Counted from the first letter of the stretch, positions 25,883 through 35,054 are shown. The stretch: 64,000 bases of DNA from Catenulispora sp. MAP5-51 (GCF_041261205.1 NZ_JBGCCH010000009.1:62001-126000), one strand, 5' to 3'. Notes: a model not told the origin generated them from the letters alone. Translations and numbers: made by a program.

Positions 25883-28012
25883 GTGAGTGCGCAAGGCAGG
25901 CCCGCGCCGTCCGCCGACAAGGACGGCTCCTACACCGCGCGGCACCTCCTTGTCCTCGAGGGACTCGACGCGGTCCGCAAGCGGCCGGGCATGTACATCG
26001 GCTCGAACGACGGCCGTGGTCTCATGCACTGTCTGTGGGAGATCATCGACAACTCGGTCGACGAGGCGCTGGCCGGTTTCGGGGACCAGATCGAGGTCAT
26101 CCTGCACAAGGACGGCTCGGCCGAGGTCAGGGACCAGGGCCGCGGCATCCCGGTGGACGTGGAGCCCAAGACCGGCCTGTCCGGCGTCGAGGTCGTGATG
26201 ACCAAGCTGCACGCCGGCGGCAAGTTCGGCGGCGGCTCCTACGCCGCCTCCGGCGGTCTGCACGGGGTCGGCGCCTCGGTGGTGAACGCCCTCAGCTCCC
26301 GCGTCGACATGGAGGTCGACCGGGCCGGCACGGTCCACGCGATCTCCTTCCAGCGCGGCATCCCGGGAGTGTTCGACGGCGACGGGCCGGACGGCAAGTT
26401 CAAGCCCGAGTCGGGGCTGCGCAAGGTCGGCAAGGTCTCGCGCGCGCTCGTGCCCAAATCGGCCGATGGCCGGCGCGCCGCGCCCACCGGCACCCGCACC
26501 CGCTTCTGGCCGGACCGGCAGATCTTCCTGAAGGACGCCGAGTTCGTCCTGGACGAGCTGCACTCCCGCGCGCGGCAGACCGCGTTCCTGGTGCCGGGCC
26601 TGACCATCAAGGTGGTCGACGAGCGCGACGGCGGTCACATCGAGGAGGTCTTCTCCTACGCCGGCGGCATCTCGGAGTTCGTGGAGTTCCTGGCGCCGGA
26701 CCGCCCGATCACCGACACGCTGCGCTTCACCGGCTCGGGCAAGTTCACCGAGACCGTCCCGATGCTGGACGACCAGGGCCACATGACCCCGGCGGACATC
26801 GAGCGCGAGCTGTTCGTGGACGTGGCGCTGCGCTGGGGGACCGAGTACGACACCGTGGTCCGCTCCTTCGTGAACATCATCGCCACCCCCAAGGGCGGCA
26901 CCCACCTCGACGGCTTCGGCCGCGGTCTGCTGAAGGCGGCCAACGAGCAGCTGCGGGCGGCCAAGCTGCTGAAGGTCAACGACGACGACGTGATCCGCGA
27001 CGACGTCTTCGAGGGCCTGACCACGGTGGTCACCGTCCGGCTGGCCGAGCCGCAGTTCGAGGGCCAGACCAAGGAGGTCCTGGGCACCCCGGCGGCGAAG
27101 CGGATCGTGGCGCGGGTCGTGGAGAACTCCTTCAAGGAGTTCCTGACCTCGGCCAAGCGCAACGACAAGCCGATGGCCCGCGGCGTCCTGGAGAAGATCG
27201 CCAACGCCGCCCGCACCCGGATCACCGCGCGCCAGCACAAGGAGGCGCAGCGCCGCAAGAACGCGCTGGAGACCTCGGCGCTGCCGGCCAAGCTGGCCGA
27301 CTGCCGCTCCGACGACGTGGACCGCTCCGAGATGTTCATCATCGAGGGCGACTCGGCGATGGGCTCGGCCAAGGCCGCGCGCAACTCCGAGTTCCAGGCG
27401 CTGCTGCCGATCCGCGGCAAGATCCTGAACGTCCAGAAGTCCTCGATCGCCGACATGCTGAAGAACGCCGAGTGCGCGTCCATCATCCAGGTCGTCGGCG
27501 CGGGCTCGGGCCGGTCGTTCGACATCGACCAGGCGCGCTACGGCAAGGTGATCCTGATGGCCGACGCCGACGTCGACGGCTCGCACATCCGCTGCCTGCT
27601 GCTGACGCTGTTCCACCGGTACATGCGCCCCATGCTGGAGGCCGGCCGCGTCTACGCCGCCGTCCCGCCGCTGCACCGCATCGAGGTGATCGGCGCGGGC
27701 CGGGCGAAGAACGAGTACATCTACACGTACTCGGACAACGAGATGCGCCGCACGGTCGCCGAGCTGCTGAAGAAGGGCAAGCGGATCAAGGAGCCGATCC
27801 AGCGCTACAAGGGTCTGGGCGAGATGGACGCCGACCAGCTGGCCGAGACCACCATGGACCCGCGCCACCGGACCCTGCGCCGCATCACCGTGGCCGACGG
27901 CGAATCCGCCGACAAGGCCTTCGACCTGCTGATGGGCAACGACGTGGCGCCCCGCCGCGAGTTCATCATCAACTCGGCCGCGGTCCTGGACCGATCCCGG
28001 ATCGACGCCTAA
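25883..28012 (+). CDS. parE: DNA topoisomerase IV subunit B
   Basis: This 709-residue type IIA topoisomerase ATPase subunit works with ParC (36.7-39.1 kb) in decatenation. The GHKL ATPase shows EIIDNSVDEALAGFG, DQGRGIPVD and GGLHGVGASVVNALS. The TOPRIM domain shows EGDSAMGSAK and DADVDGSHIRCLLL, and the C-terminus has QRYKGLGEMDADQL. The start is GTG 25883 with GGAAGG 7 bases upstream. The longer open frame lacks support. It lacks the long insertion of some GyrB proteins. A P-loop/WD40 gene follows after 3 bases. Confidence 0.95.
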   Translation: MSAQGRPAPSADKDGSYTARHLLVLEGLDAVRKRPGMYIGSNDGRGLMHCLWEIIDNSVDEALAGFGDQIEVILHKDGSAEVRDQGRGIPVDVEPKTGLSGVEVVMTKLHAGGKFGGGSYAASGGLHGVGASVVNALSSRVDMEVDRAGTVHAISFQRGIPGVFDGDGPDGKFKPESGLRKVGKVSRALVPKSADGRRAAPTGTRTRFWPDRQIFLKDAEFVLDELHSRARQTAFLVPGLTIKVVDERDGGHIEEVFSYAGGISEFVEFLAPDRPITDTLRFTGSGKFTETVPMLDDQGHMTPADIERELFVDVALRWGTEYDTVVRSFVNIIATPKGGTHLDGFGRGLLKAANEQLRAAKLLKVNDDDVIRDDVFEGLTTVVTVRLAEPQFEGQTKEVLGTPAAKRIVARVVENSFKEFLTSAKRNDKPMARGVLEKIANAARTRITARQHKEAQRRKNALETSALPAKLADCRSDDVDRSEMFIIEGDSAMGSAKAARNSEFQALLPIRGKILNVQKSSIADMLKNAECASIIQVVGAGSGRSFDIDQARYGKVILMADADVDGSHIRCLLLTLFHRYMRPMLEAGRVYAAVPPLHRIEVIGAGRAKNEYIYTYSDNEMRRTVAELLKKGKRIKEPIQRYKGLGEMDADQLAETTMDPRHRTLRRITVADGESADKAFDLLMGNDVAPRREFIINSAAVLDRSRIDA

Positions 28013-28015
28013 GCG

Positions 28016-30640
28016 ATGGCGGCGGGCGGGGGGCCGGCGGCACCGAGCACGGTGCTGCCCGCCGGGCGCGGCGGCGTCTGCCGCGCGGTGGTGGGCTGGC
28101 TGACCGAGCCGGCCCCGGAACGCGACGCGGGCCCGGCGCCCCGGCTGCTGCTGGTGACCGGCCCGCGCGGCGCGGGCAAGACGTTCACCCTGGCCTGGGC
28201 CTCCTCGGAACTGGCGGTCCTGGCCGAGGCCGCCGACGACGAGCGCTTCGCCTGGGTCTCCGCGCGCGGGCTGACCCCGCGCGTGCTGGCCTGGCAGCTG
28301 GCCGGACAGCTCGGGGTGACGGTGGCGGACGCCGCCGGGCTCGCGACGGCTGTCGCTGGGCGGCTGCGGGGGAGCGGTGCGGGGGAGGATTCGGGGAAGG
28401 CTGGGAAGTCCGGAGGGTCGGGCTTCGGGCCGGGGATCGCGGACGGGGTTTCGGCTGATGGGCTGAGCGGTGCTGCCGGCGGCGGTGCGGTCGGTGGTGG
28501 CGCGGCTGGCGGGAATGCTGCCGGTGGCGGTGCAGCTGGCGGCAGTGCTGCGGGTGGTGGCGCGGCCAGCGGGAGTGCCGCCGGTGGTGGCGCTGCCGGT
28601 GATGGTGCCGCTCGTAGTGGCGCGGCCGGGCAGGATGCTGAGGCCGAGGTTGAGGCCAAGGTGGAGGCTGAGGCCGCCGGATCGAGTTGCGACAGCCGCC
28701 ACCCCGCTGCCGCCCGCGTGTCGGCGAGCCGATCGGCGACCTGGGACCTGTCGGCCAGTGCCGCCGAGGCGCTCCATGAGGTCGGGCGCTGGTCGCGGGT
28801 CACGATCCTGATCTCCGAACTCGATCTCGCCGGGCACCTGCGCGACGGCTCGGCGCGCGAAGCCGTGCTGGCGCAGCTGATCGCGCCGCTGCTGGCGGTG
28901 CCGGGCGTGCGGCTGATCGTGGAGTCGGCGCATCCGGACGTGGCGGACGCCGCGGCCCGCGCCGACAGCTCCGCGACCGTCATAGACCTGGGCGAGCATC
29001 GCTGGACCGACCGCGCCGAGTTCGCGGCCTGGCTGGACGACCTGGTGCCCTCCGGCGGCGCCGCGGCCCCGCAGGCGTACCCGAACCCCACCAAGGCCCG
29101 CGAGATCCTGAGCCTGGCCTCCAAACGCCACGCCGGCCTGCTCGCCGCCAGCGACGAACGGCCCTGGAAGCTGGCGGCGGTCCCGTTCGACATCGCGTTC
29201 CGCGAGGGCATCGCCGACCAGATCGTCCTGGAGCCGGCCAACCTGGTCCTGGTCCAGCAGCCGGCCCTGTCCACCGCCATCGACGCCCTCGGCAGCGCCG
29301 TGGCCCCCGGCACCCGCGCGGCCTGGCGCGTGGCAGGCCAGGCCCTCACGAACTCGACCACCGTCCCGGAACGCGCGGCCATCCTGCACGGCGCGGCCCT
29401 GGCCGTCGGCGATCACGCCCTGGCCGAAGCGGTCGCGCCCTACACCAGCGGCAACCGCCCCTCCGACGGCGCCCCCGTCGGCGACCCGATCCCCTGGCTG
29501 ACACGCTGGGCCGGCTGGCGTCCCCTGCCGCCGGACACGCCGCGGCAAATGCCCTGGCCGGGACCGGTGGCGGCGCTGGCCGTGGCGGCGGGCTCGCCGG
29601 GCATCACAGCGAACATCGCCGAGTCGGTCGCTGCTCTGTCTGCCGCTGATGGTTCCGCTGCCGGCTCGCCGATAGCCGGTGCGACCGCTGCTCCGCCTGT
29701 GCCCGCTGCCAGTACTGCCGGCGCTGCCAGTGCTGCTGCTGCCGGTACTGCCGCTGCCGCTGCCGAGCAGGCTCCCGGCCCGACCGTCACCGTGCCGGCA
29801 CCCGCCCCCGCCCCCGCAGCCGACGTGCACCACGCCGGCCCCGCGATCCTCCTCACCCCCGTCGCGGCCTCCCCGGCCGGCGCTTGGCTCCCCGACCCGG
29901 AGCCCACGCCGCCGGAGGTGCTGGTCGCGATAGACGACCTCGCTCGCGCCTATCGCCTGGATCCGCGGAGCGGCCGGATCGTCGGGCGGCCGGCGTCGCC
30001 GGTGATGGTGAAGGCGCGGGCCGCCGCCGTGGTCGACGCCTCGCCGAGCCTGGTGCTCACCGACTCCAGCCGGCGGCTGGCCGCGCTGGGGCCGACCGCG
30101 CCGCGCAAGGCTGTGGCGGCGGTGCGCGACGTGCTGCCCGATACCGCCGTGACGGCGGTGGCGGTGGCTCGGGACGCGCTCGTGTTCGGGGCGGGCGACG
30201 GCCGGGTGCACGTCTGGGACGTCGACACCGAGGAGCTCATCGCCGATCCCGAGGACCAGCACTCCGGGGCGGTGACCGCGGTGTCGGCCATCTGGATGCC
30301 CGACATGGATGTGCTGTTCGCGCTTTCCGGCGGCCAGGACGGGACGTTCCGCCTGTGGGCCGTGCCCGCCGACGCCAGCCTGCTGCCGGTGGAGGACCGC
30401 GGCGTGCCGGTCACGGCGATCGCCGCCGCGATCACGGAGGCCGGCCCGGTCGCGGCGGTGGCGTGGGCCGACGGCTGCCTCACCGTGTGGGACCTCGAGG
30501 ACGCCCGCACCGGCCGGCCGATCCCGCTCGGCTGGGCGCCCAAGGCCCTGGCGCTCGGGGCCGACGGGCTGCTCATCGCCGCCGGCGACGACGGGCTGAT
30601 CGCGATCGACCTGCACCTCGGCGACTTCTTCGAGGACTGA
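28016..30640 (+). CDS. P-loop ATPase with WD40-like C-terminus
   Basis: The 874-residue protein has a Walker A GPRGAGKT (residues 49-56), AWVSARGLTPRVLAWQLAGQLG beyond it, and a possible Walker B in RVTILISELD (about 261-270). Residues 155-204 are ten Gly/Ala pentapeptides, and about 540-610 is another Ala/Pro linker. Residues about 700-874 form three to four WD40-type blades (GRVHVWDV, GTFRLWAV, GCLTVWDL). The layout resembles STAND-type signalling ATPases. It starts 3 bases after the parE stop, so it is translationally coupled to topoisomerase IV. Its function is unknown. Confidence 0.75.
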   Translation: MAAGGGPAAPSTVLPAGRGGVCRAVVGWLTEPAPERDAGPAPRLLLVTGPRGAGKTFTLAWASSELAVLAEAADDERFAWVSARGLTPRVLAWQLAGQLGVTVADAAGLATAVAGRLRGSGAGEDSGKAGKSGGSGFGPGIADGVSADGLSGAAGGGAVGGGAAGGNAAGGGAAGGSAAGGGAASGSAAGGGAAGDGAARSGAAGQDAEAEVEAKVEAEAAGSSCDSRHPAAARVSASRSATWDLSASAAEALHEVGRWSRVTILISELDLAGHLRDGSAREAVLAQLIAPLLAVPGVRLIVESAHPDVADAAARADSSATVIDLGEHRWTDRAEFAAWLDDLVPSGGAAAPQAYPNPTKAREILSLASKRHAGLLAASDERPWKLAAVPFDIAFREGIADQIVLEPANLVLVQQPALSTAIDALGSAVAPGTRAAWRVAGQALTNSTTVPERAAILHGAALAVGDHALAEAVAPYTSGNRPSDGAPVGDPIPWLTRWAGWRPLPPDTPRQMPWPGPVAALAVAAGSPGITANIAESVAALSAADGSAAGSPIAGATAAPPVPAASTAGAASAAAAGTAAAAAEQAPGPTVTVPAPAPAPAADVHHAGPAILLTPVAASPAGAWLPDPEPTPPEVLVAIDDLARAYRLDPRSGRIVGRPASPVMVKARAAAVVDASPSLVLTDSSRRLAALGPTAPRKAVAAVRDVLPDTAVTAVAVARDALVFGAGDGRVHVWDVDTEELIADPEDQHSGAVTAVSAIWMPDMDVLFALSGGQDGTFRLWAVPADASLLPVEDRGVPVTAIAAAITEAGPVAAVAWADGCLTVWDLEDARTGRPIPLGWAPKALALGADGLLIAAGDDGLIAIDLHLGDFFED
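28478..28627 (+). repeat. 15-bp tandem repeat encoding Gly/Ala pentapeptides
   Basis: Ten in-frame degenerate 15-base units encode GGGAA-like pentapeptides (GGGAV, GGGAA, GGNAA, GGSAA, SGSAA, GDGAA, RSGAA). Copy-number change would keep the reading frame. Confidence 0.85.
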
Positions 30641-30644
30641 CCCC

Positions 30645-31304
30645 CTACCCCAGCAACCCCTCCCGCAGCGCCGCGATCTCCTCCGCGCTCACCCCGTGCG
30701 CCAACAGGTACCCCTCGGCGCTCCCGAACCGCTCGCGCACGTGCGCCAGCGACCCGGTGATCAGCTCCTCGGTGATCACGTGCTGGTAGATCACATCCCC
30801 CGGATCCGCCGACAGCCGCGCGTGCGACAGCAGGTAGTCCGCGACGATCTCCTTCTCCGCGACCCCGAGCACGTCCAGCACCAGCGCGACCAGCACCCCG
30901 GTCCGGTCCTTGCCCGCCGTGCAGTGCACCAGCGCCGGCAGCGCGCCGGGACGCGCCAGCGCGTGCACCGCGTCGGCGAACGCCTCGCCGCTGTCGTCCA
31001 GCCAGGCCAGGTACAGCTCGAAGAACGTCCCCGCGCCCTCGTTCTCCAGGCTCGGTGCCACGTTCACGCGCTCGACCGCCAGCTCGCCCAGGGCGTCCGG
31101 CCACGCCGCGATCTCGAACGACTGCCGCAGGTCCACCACCGTCCGCAGCCCGATCGAGGCCAGCCAGGCCAGGTCGGCGTCGGTCGGCCGGTTCAGGCGG
31201 GCCGAGCGCAGCAGCCGCAGCGGCTGTACCACCGCCCCCGAGCCCGTCGGTATTCCCCCGATGTCGCGTGCGTTCTTGATGCCGGTCAGCGGCAGGTCGC
31301 TCAT
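30645..31304 (-). CDS. Tyrosine-protein phosphatase (MptpB-like)
   Basis: The 219-residue protein has the phosphatase loop HCTAGKDRTG with C128 and R134, in the form found in actinobacterial triple-specificity phosphatases of the Mycobacterium PtpB type. NARDIGGIPT and the RSARL segment near the N-terminus also match that family. The start is ATG 31304, two bases upstream of the stop of the preceding gene on this strand. It lacks a signal peptide. It ends 4 bases from the convergent P-loop/WD40 gene. Substrates could be phosphotyrosine proteins or phosphoinositides. Confidence 0.88.
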   Translation of the reverse strand: MSDLPLTGIKNARDIGGIPTGSGAVVQPLRLLRSARLNRPTDADLAWLASIGLRTVVDLRQSFEIAAWPDALGELAVERVNVAPSLENEGAGTFFELYLAWLDDSGEAFADAVHALARPGALPALVHCTAGKDRTGVLVALVLDVLGVAEKEIVADYLLSHARLSADPGDVIYQHVITEELITGSLAHVRERFGSAEGYLLAHGVSAEEIAALREGLLG

Positions 31305-31305
31305 G

Positions 31306-32310
31306 TCACCGGATCTTATCGACGGTGTCCACCCACAGCTCAAGAGGTGTGCCGTCGGCTTTCCCGCAGCTTTCCGGACGCGGAACGGCGGCCAAAGCGC
31401 CGGTGACCGACACCGCGAAGGCCCGGCCGTCCGGGTGCTCGACGACCGCCGTCCACGCCGGCTCCGGATCCGGGGCGGTCTGCGTCACCGCCACCACGTC
31501 CAGCGCGTCCTGCGCGGTCTCGCCGAGCGCCGAGCGCACCGCCAGTTCGGCGACCTGCCCGGCCCGCGGCCAGGTCGACCGGCCCCGGCAGTTCGCCACC
31601 GCCATCCGGCCGTGCCGCGCGTCGGCCAGCACGGAGACGGCCGAGGCCGCGTCCAGCCGGCCGTAGGAGTACCCGGACGGCAGCACGACAGCGGTCGGCG
31701 CGAACCGGTGTCCGCCCAGGTGCGTGATCTCCCATACCGCCGGGAACGCGGCGTCCGCCCCCGGCCCCGAGGCCGAGTCCAGCGCCTCGGCGGCGACCGC
31801 CACCTGGCGGCCGCGTGTCGCGCAGCAGGCGTCGCGCTTGCCGTTGGTGCAGACCCCGAGCAGCGGTGTGCCGGGGAATTCGGCGTCCAGCGCCGCCACC
31901 GCGCGCCGGTCGCCGGCGCCCAGCGCGGTGAAGTCGATCTTCAGCAGGTCGGTGGGGTACTCGACCACCCCGCTGGCCAGCCACGTGCGCTTCGGGTGGG
32001 TCGAGGCGGCGAACCAGCGGCGGTGGCGCGGCGCGGCGTCGTGGTGGTCCTCGACCCGGCGGATCAGGGCCAGTCGGACGCCGGTCCCGGCCGTGCGCCC
32101 CTCCAACTCGGCGCCCAGCGCCGGGTCCAGACGGCTCTCGGTGACGGCGGCCCGCCCCCAGGGTCCGGGCTGCTCCACCAGCACCCACGCCGTGGCCTCG
32201 GCACCCGTGCCGGCCAGCGGCTCGTCCAGCTCGCGGGACAGCACCGAACACGCGTGGGGCTGGGGAGCCGGAAGTTGATCGTCGCGCATGCCCCCGACCA
32301 TAACGCCCAT
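31306..32310 (-). CDS. Sucrase/ferredoxin-like family protein
   Basis: A protein of about 334 residues with a thioredoxin-like ferredoxin region: LLGVCTNGKRDACCATRGRQVA carries three cysteines (C, seven residues, CC), and EITHLGGHRFAPTAVVLPSG adds the conserved His. The family (PF06999 as I know it) is thought to hold an iron-sulfur cluster. The sucrase name is historical. The start ATG 32310 has GGGGGTG upstream. ATG 32289 is also possible. The long frame before it is an antisense shadow of an 18-base repeat. It is co-directional and contiguous with the phosphatase gene. Confidence 0.8.
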   Translation of the reverse strand: MGVMVGGMRDDQLPAPQPHACSVLSRELDEPLAGTGAEATAWVLVEQPGPWGRAAVTESRLDPALGAELEGRTAGTGVRLALIRRVEDHHDAAPRHRRWFAASTHPKRTWLASGVVEYPTDLLKIDFTALGAGDRRAVAALDAEFPGTPLLGVCTNGKRDACCATRGRQVAVAAEALDSASGPGADAAFPAVWEITHLGGHRFAPTAVVLPSGYSYGRLDAASAVSVLADARHGRMAVANCRGRSTWPRAGQVAELAVRSALGETAQDALDVVAVTQTAPDPEPAWTAVVEHPDGRAFAVSVTGALAAVPRPESCGKADGTPLELWVDTVDKIR

Positions 32311-32407
32311 CGCGCACCCCCACACCGTTCGCTTTTGTGCGGAGCCGGGTTCACGATGGTGGTGGCGACACAGATCGGGGGGTGCTCCGAACAGCGAGGT
32401 GCGCACC

Positions 32408-33226
32408 ATGACGGAGAGTTCCGAGCAGGCCCAGAGTTCCGAGCAGGCCCAGAGTTCCGAGCAGGCCCAGAGTTCCGAGCAGGCCCAGAGTTCCGGGCAG
32501 ACCCAGAGTCCCAAGCCCGCAGCGGCAGACAGCGACGAGGCGTTCCTGGATGCCGGCCCCGAGGCCCGTCGTTACGGCTTCCCCGCCGTCCATGGCCACG
32601 AAGTGATCGCGCTGCGCACCGTCGCGCGCGAGGACTGGGAGTCCTCGGCACCGGGGCGGATGCAACTGCTCCGATGGCGCAAGGGCTCCGGCGCGCTGGT
32701 CCGCGACCTGCCGTTGAGCCGGCTCTATGTCTGGGCCCGCGCGGGCCGGATCAGCTTCGGCGGCGCCGACGGCCGGACCGTGGACGTGGTGCTGCTCGGC
32801 GAGCCCGAGACCGAGGGCCTCAAGCTCGGCGCGCCGTGGCCGCCGAACCACGACCGCGCCCGCACCGCGTCCAACCTGGCGCACGGCGCGGTCACCGACC
32901 TGAAGAACACGGTCACCTTCCCGGTCTCCTTCCCGCGCATGATGCGGGTGAGCGGCGAGCGCAACGCGGTGCTGGACTCGATCGTCGCCTGGTGTCAGCG
33001 CGAGGTGCCGGACATCCACATCATGCGGGGCTGGCTGCGCGGCTCCGAGGGACCCTCGCGGCACCAGATCAAGGGCGTGCCGCACAAGGGTCTGCTCGGC
33101 GAACCCGGCTGGCTGCCGGACACCGTCGGGGCGCACCCGGCCGGATGGTCACCGTTCCATAACGACCGCAACGGAGGCAGTGAGCCGGCTCGTCCTAACG
33201 CGCATGAGCACCCTTCAGGAGCTTGA
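32408..33226 (+). CDS. Hypothetical protein with N-terminal SSEQAQ repeats
   Basis: The 272-residue protein is not recognised. Residues 4-33 are five copies of SSEQAQ (the last SSGQTQ), a disordered polar arm. The rest looks globular, with VIALRTVAREDWESSAPGRMQLLRW, LSRLYVWARAGRISFGG and HNDRNGGSEPARP. No membrane segment or cofactor motif is visible. It overlaps the next gene (an ABC ATPase) by 47 bases, so the two are likely co-expressed. Confidence 0.7.
   Translation: MTESSEQAQSSEQAQSSEQAQSSEQAQSSGQTQSPKPAAADSDEAFLDAGPEARRYGFPAVHGHEVIALRTVAREDWESSAPGRMQLLRWRKGSGALVRDLPLSRLYVWARAGRISFGGADGRTVDVVLLGEPETEGLKLGAPWPPNHDRARTASNLAHGAVTDLKNTVTFPVSFPRMMRVSGERNAVLDSIVAWCQREVPDIHIMRGWLRGSEGPSRHQIKGVPHKGLLGEPGWLPDTVGAHPAGWSPFHNDRNGGSEPARPNAHEHPSGA
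32417..32506 (+). repeat. Five 18-bp tandem repeats in coding sequence
   Basis: The unit AGTTCCGAGCAGGCCCAG occurs four times exactly and a fifth time with two changes. Near-identity of the copies suggests recent expansion by slippage. The frame is kept with any copy number. Confidence 0.95.
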
Positions 33227-34169
33227 GCTCGCGGCGGCACGGCCGAAAGAGGTCTACGGCGAGGACGCCAAGATCGTCTGCGACAACCTGGTCCGGATCT
33301 ACAAGACCGACGGCATCGAGGTCCAGGCTCTGCAGGGCCTGGACCTCCTGGTGCGGGCCGGGGAACTGGTCGCTATCGTCGGCGCCTCCGGCAGCGGCAA
33401 GTCCACGCTGCTGAACATCCTGTCCGGGCTCGACACCCCCACCGCCGGCGTCGCCAGGGTCGGCGGATACGACCTGCTCACCATGAAGGGCCGCGACCGT
33501 CTGCGTTATCGGCGCGAGACGGTCGGCTTCATCTGGCAGCAGACGGCGCGCAACCTGCTGCCCTACCTCAACGCCGCCGACAACGTCGCGCTGCCGATGG
33601 GCTTCGCCGGCAAGAAGCGCAAGTACGCCCGGCGCCGCTCCGGCGAGCTGCTGGACCTGCTGGGCGTCGGCTACTGCGCCGCCCGGCGCCCGGGGCAGAT
33701 GTCCGGCGGCGAGCAGCAGCGGGTGTCGATCGCGGTGGCGCTGGCCAACGACCCCGAGGTGGTGTTCGCCGACGAGCCGACCGGCGAGCTGGACTCGGCG
33801 ACCAGCCAGCAGGTGTTCGACGCGCTGCGCACCGCGAACGAGGAGCTGGGGGTCAGCATCGTGGTGGTCACGCACGACCACGAGGTGACCGACCAGGTGC
33901 AGCGCACCGTGGAGATCCGCGACGGCCGCACCTCCACCGAGGTCCTGCGGCGCGGCGCCGGCGGCGCGCCGGCCGAGCAGTTCGCGGTCCTGGACCGCGC
34001 CGGCCGGGTACAGCTGCCGAAGGAGTACGTTGATGACCTCCGCATGAAGGACCGGGTGCGGCTGGCGAAGAGCCCTGATCACATCGGGGTCTGGCCGGAC
34101 CTGGCGCGCGGGGCTGAGGGTTCTATGGGTTCTGAGAGTGCCGGCGGTTCCATGGACGAGAGGGCGTAG
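33180..34169 (+). CDS. ABC transporter ATP-binding protein, MacB/LolD type
   Basis: The ATPase shows Walker A GASGSGKST, Q-loop in FIWQQTARNLLPYL, signature MSGGEQQR, Walker B VVFADEPTGELD and H-loop VVVTHDHE. This is the subgroup that works with FtsX/MacB-like permeases on lipids, peptides or antibiotics. About 75 residues extend past the core. The start may be GTG 33180 (GGAGG only 2 bases away) or ATG 33204 (no ribosome binding site). A second ATPase follows at once, but no permease gene is in the window nearby. Confidence 0.85.
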   Translation: MSRLVLTRMSTLQELELAAARPKEVYGEDAKIVCDNLVRIYKTDGIEVQALQGLDLLVRAGELVAIVGASGSGKSTLLNILSGLDTPTAGVARVGGYDLLTMKGRDRLRYRRETVGFIWQQTARNLLPYLNAADNVALPMGFAGKKRKYARRRSGELLDLLGVGYCAARRPGQMSGGEQQRVSIAVALANDPEVVFADEPTGELDSATSQQVFDALRTANEELGVSIVVVTHDHEVTDQVQRTVEIRDGRTSTEVLRRGAGGAPAEQFAVLDRAGRVQLPKEYVDDLRMKDRVRLAKSPDHIGVWPDLARGAEGSMGSESAGGSMDERA

Positions 34170-34173
34170 TCCG

Positions 34174-34920
34174 GTGGGGGACATGATCGAGGTCGAGGGG
34201 CTCCGCCGGACGTTCGGTTCGGGGGAGAACGCCGTGCACGCGGTCGAGGACGTGTCGTTCACGGTGCCCGAGGGTCAGCTGTGCGCGATCGTCGGCCGCT
34301 CCGGCTCGGGCAAGACGACGCTGCTGAACCTGATCGGCGGGCTGGACAAGCCCGACGCCGGCCGGATCGCGGTGGACGGCAAGCAGCTCGCCGGCCCCGG
34401 GCGCAACCTGGGGGAGAAGGAGCTGGCGGCGCTGCGCCGGGACCTGTTCGGCTTCGTGTTCCAGTCCTTCGCGCTGATCCCGATCCTGTCGGCGGCCGAG
34501 AACGTCGGCATCCCGCTGCGCCTGCGCCGGACCCCGGTGGCCGAGCGGGAGCAGCGCGTGGAGCTGCTGCTCAACATGGTCGGCCTGGGCGAGCACACCA
34601 AGCAGCGCCCCGGGGAGATGTCCGGCGGCCAGCAGCAGCGCGTGGCGCTGGCCCGGGCGCTGGCCAACTCGCCGCGGGTGCTGATCGCCGACGAGCCCAC
34701 CGGCCAGCTGGACTCCGAGACCGGCCGCGCGGTGATGCGGCTGCTGCGCGCGGTGGTCGCCGCGGAGAACGTGACCGCGCTGGTGGCCACCCACGACCCG
34801 CTGATGATGGAGCTCGCCGACCGGGTCATCACCGTCGGGGACGGCAGGCTGCTCGCGGACTCCGACGGCGACGCCGAGGGCGCCGGCGCGGGTGTCGGCG
34901 TTGCGGGCGTGGGGGCTTAG
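34174..34920 (+). CDS. ABC transporter ATP-binding protein, MacB/LolD type (second)
   Basis: The 248-residue ATPase has Walker A GRSGSGKTT, Q-loop FVFQSFALIPIL, signature MSGGQQQR, Walker B VLIADEPTGQLD, and LVATHDP. It starts 4 bases after its sister gene (GTG 34174, GAGAGGG 9 bases upstream). The C-terminus ends in a Gly/Ala/Val tail. The two ATPases differ clearly, so they probably form a heterodimer, or each serves its own permease encoded elsewhere. A hairpin terminator follows. Confidence 0.88.
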   Translation: MGDMIEVEGLRRTFGSGENAVHAVEDVSFTVPEGQLCAIVGRSGSGKTTLLNLIGGLDKPDAGRIAVDGKQLAGPGRNLGEKELAALRRDLFGFVFQSFALIPILSAAENVGIPLRLRRTPVAEREQRVELLLNMVGLGEHTKQRPGEMSGGQQQRVALARALANSPRVLIADEPTGQLDSETGRAVMRLLRAVVAAENVTALVATHDPLMMELADRVITVGDGRLLADSDGDAEGAGAGVGVAGVGA

Positions 34921-34982
34921 CTCCGGCAGACTCACTGAGCTCACAACGCAATCCCCGGTTTCCGGGTAAAAGTACACATACC

Positions 34983-35017
34983 CCGGACCCCTCGGCGGAC
35001 CCCGAGGCGCGGTCCGG
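34983..35017 (+). terminator. Hairpin terminator after ABC ATPase genes
   Basis: CCGGACC (34983-34989) pairs GGTCCGG (35011-35017), and CCTCGG (34990-34995) pairs CCGAGG (35002-35007), with a 3-base bulge. It stands 63 bases after the stop. Confidence 0.6.
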
Positions 35018-35054
35018 TCCGGCTGTGGCGATCCTTCCGTGTCACCGCCGATGA

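Noticed and set aside
25841-30616. Open minus-strand frame of about 1590 codons opposite parE and the WD40 gene
   Set aside because: It is a mirror of two well-supported plus-strand genes, is rich in His/Arg/Gln as antisense frames are in this GC range, and has no recognisable domain or start signal.
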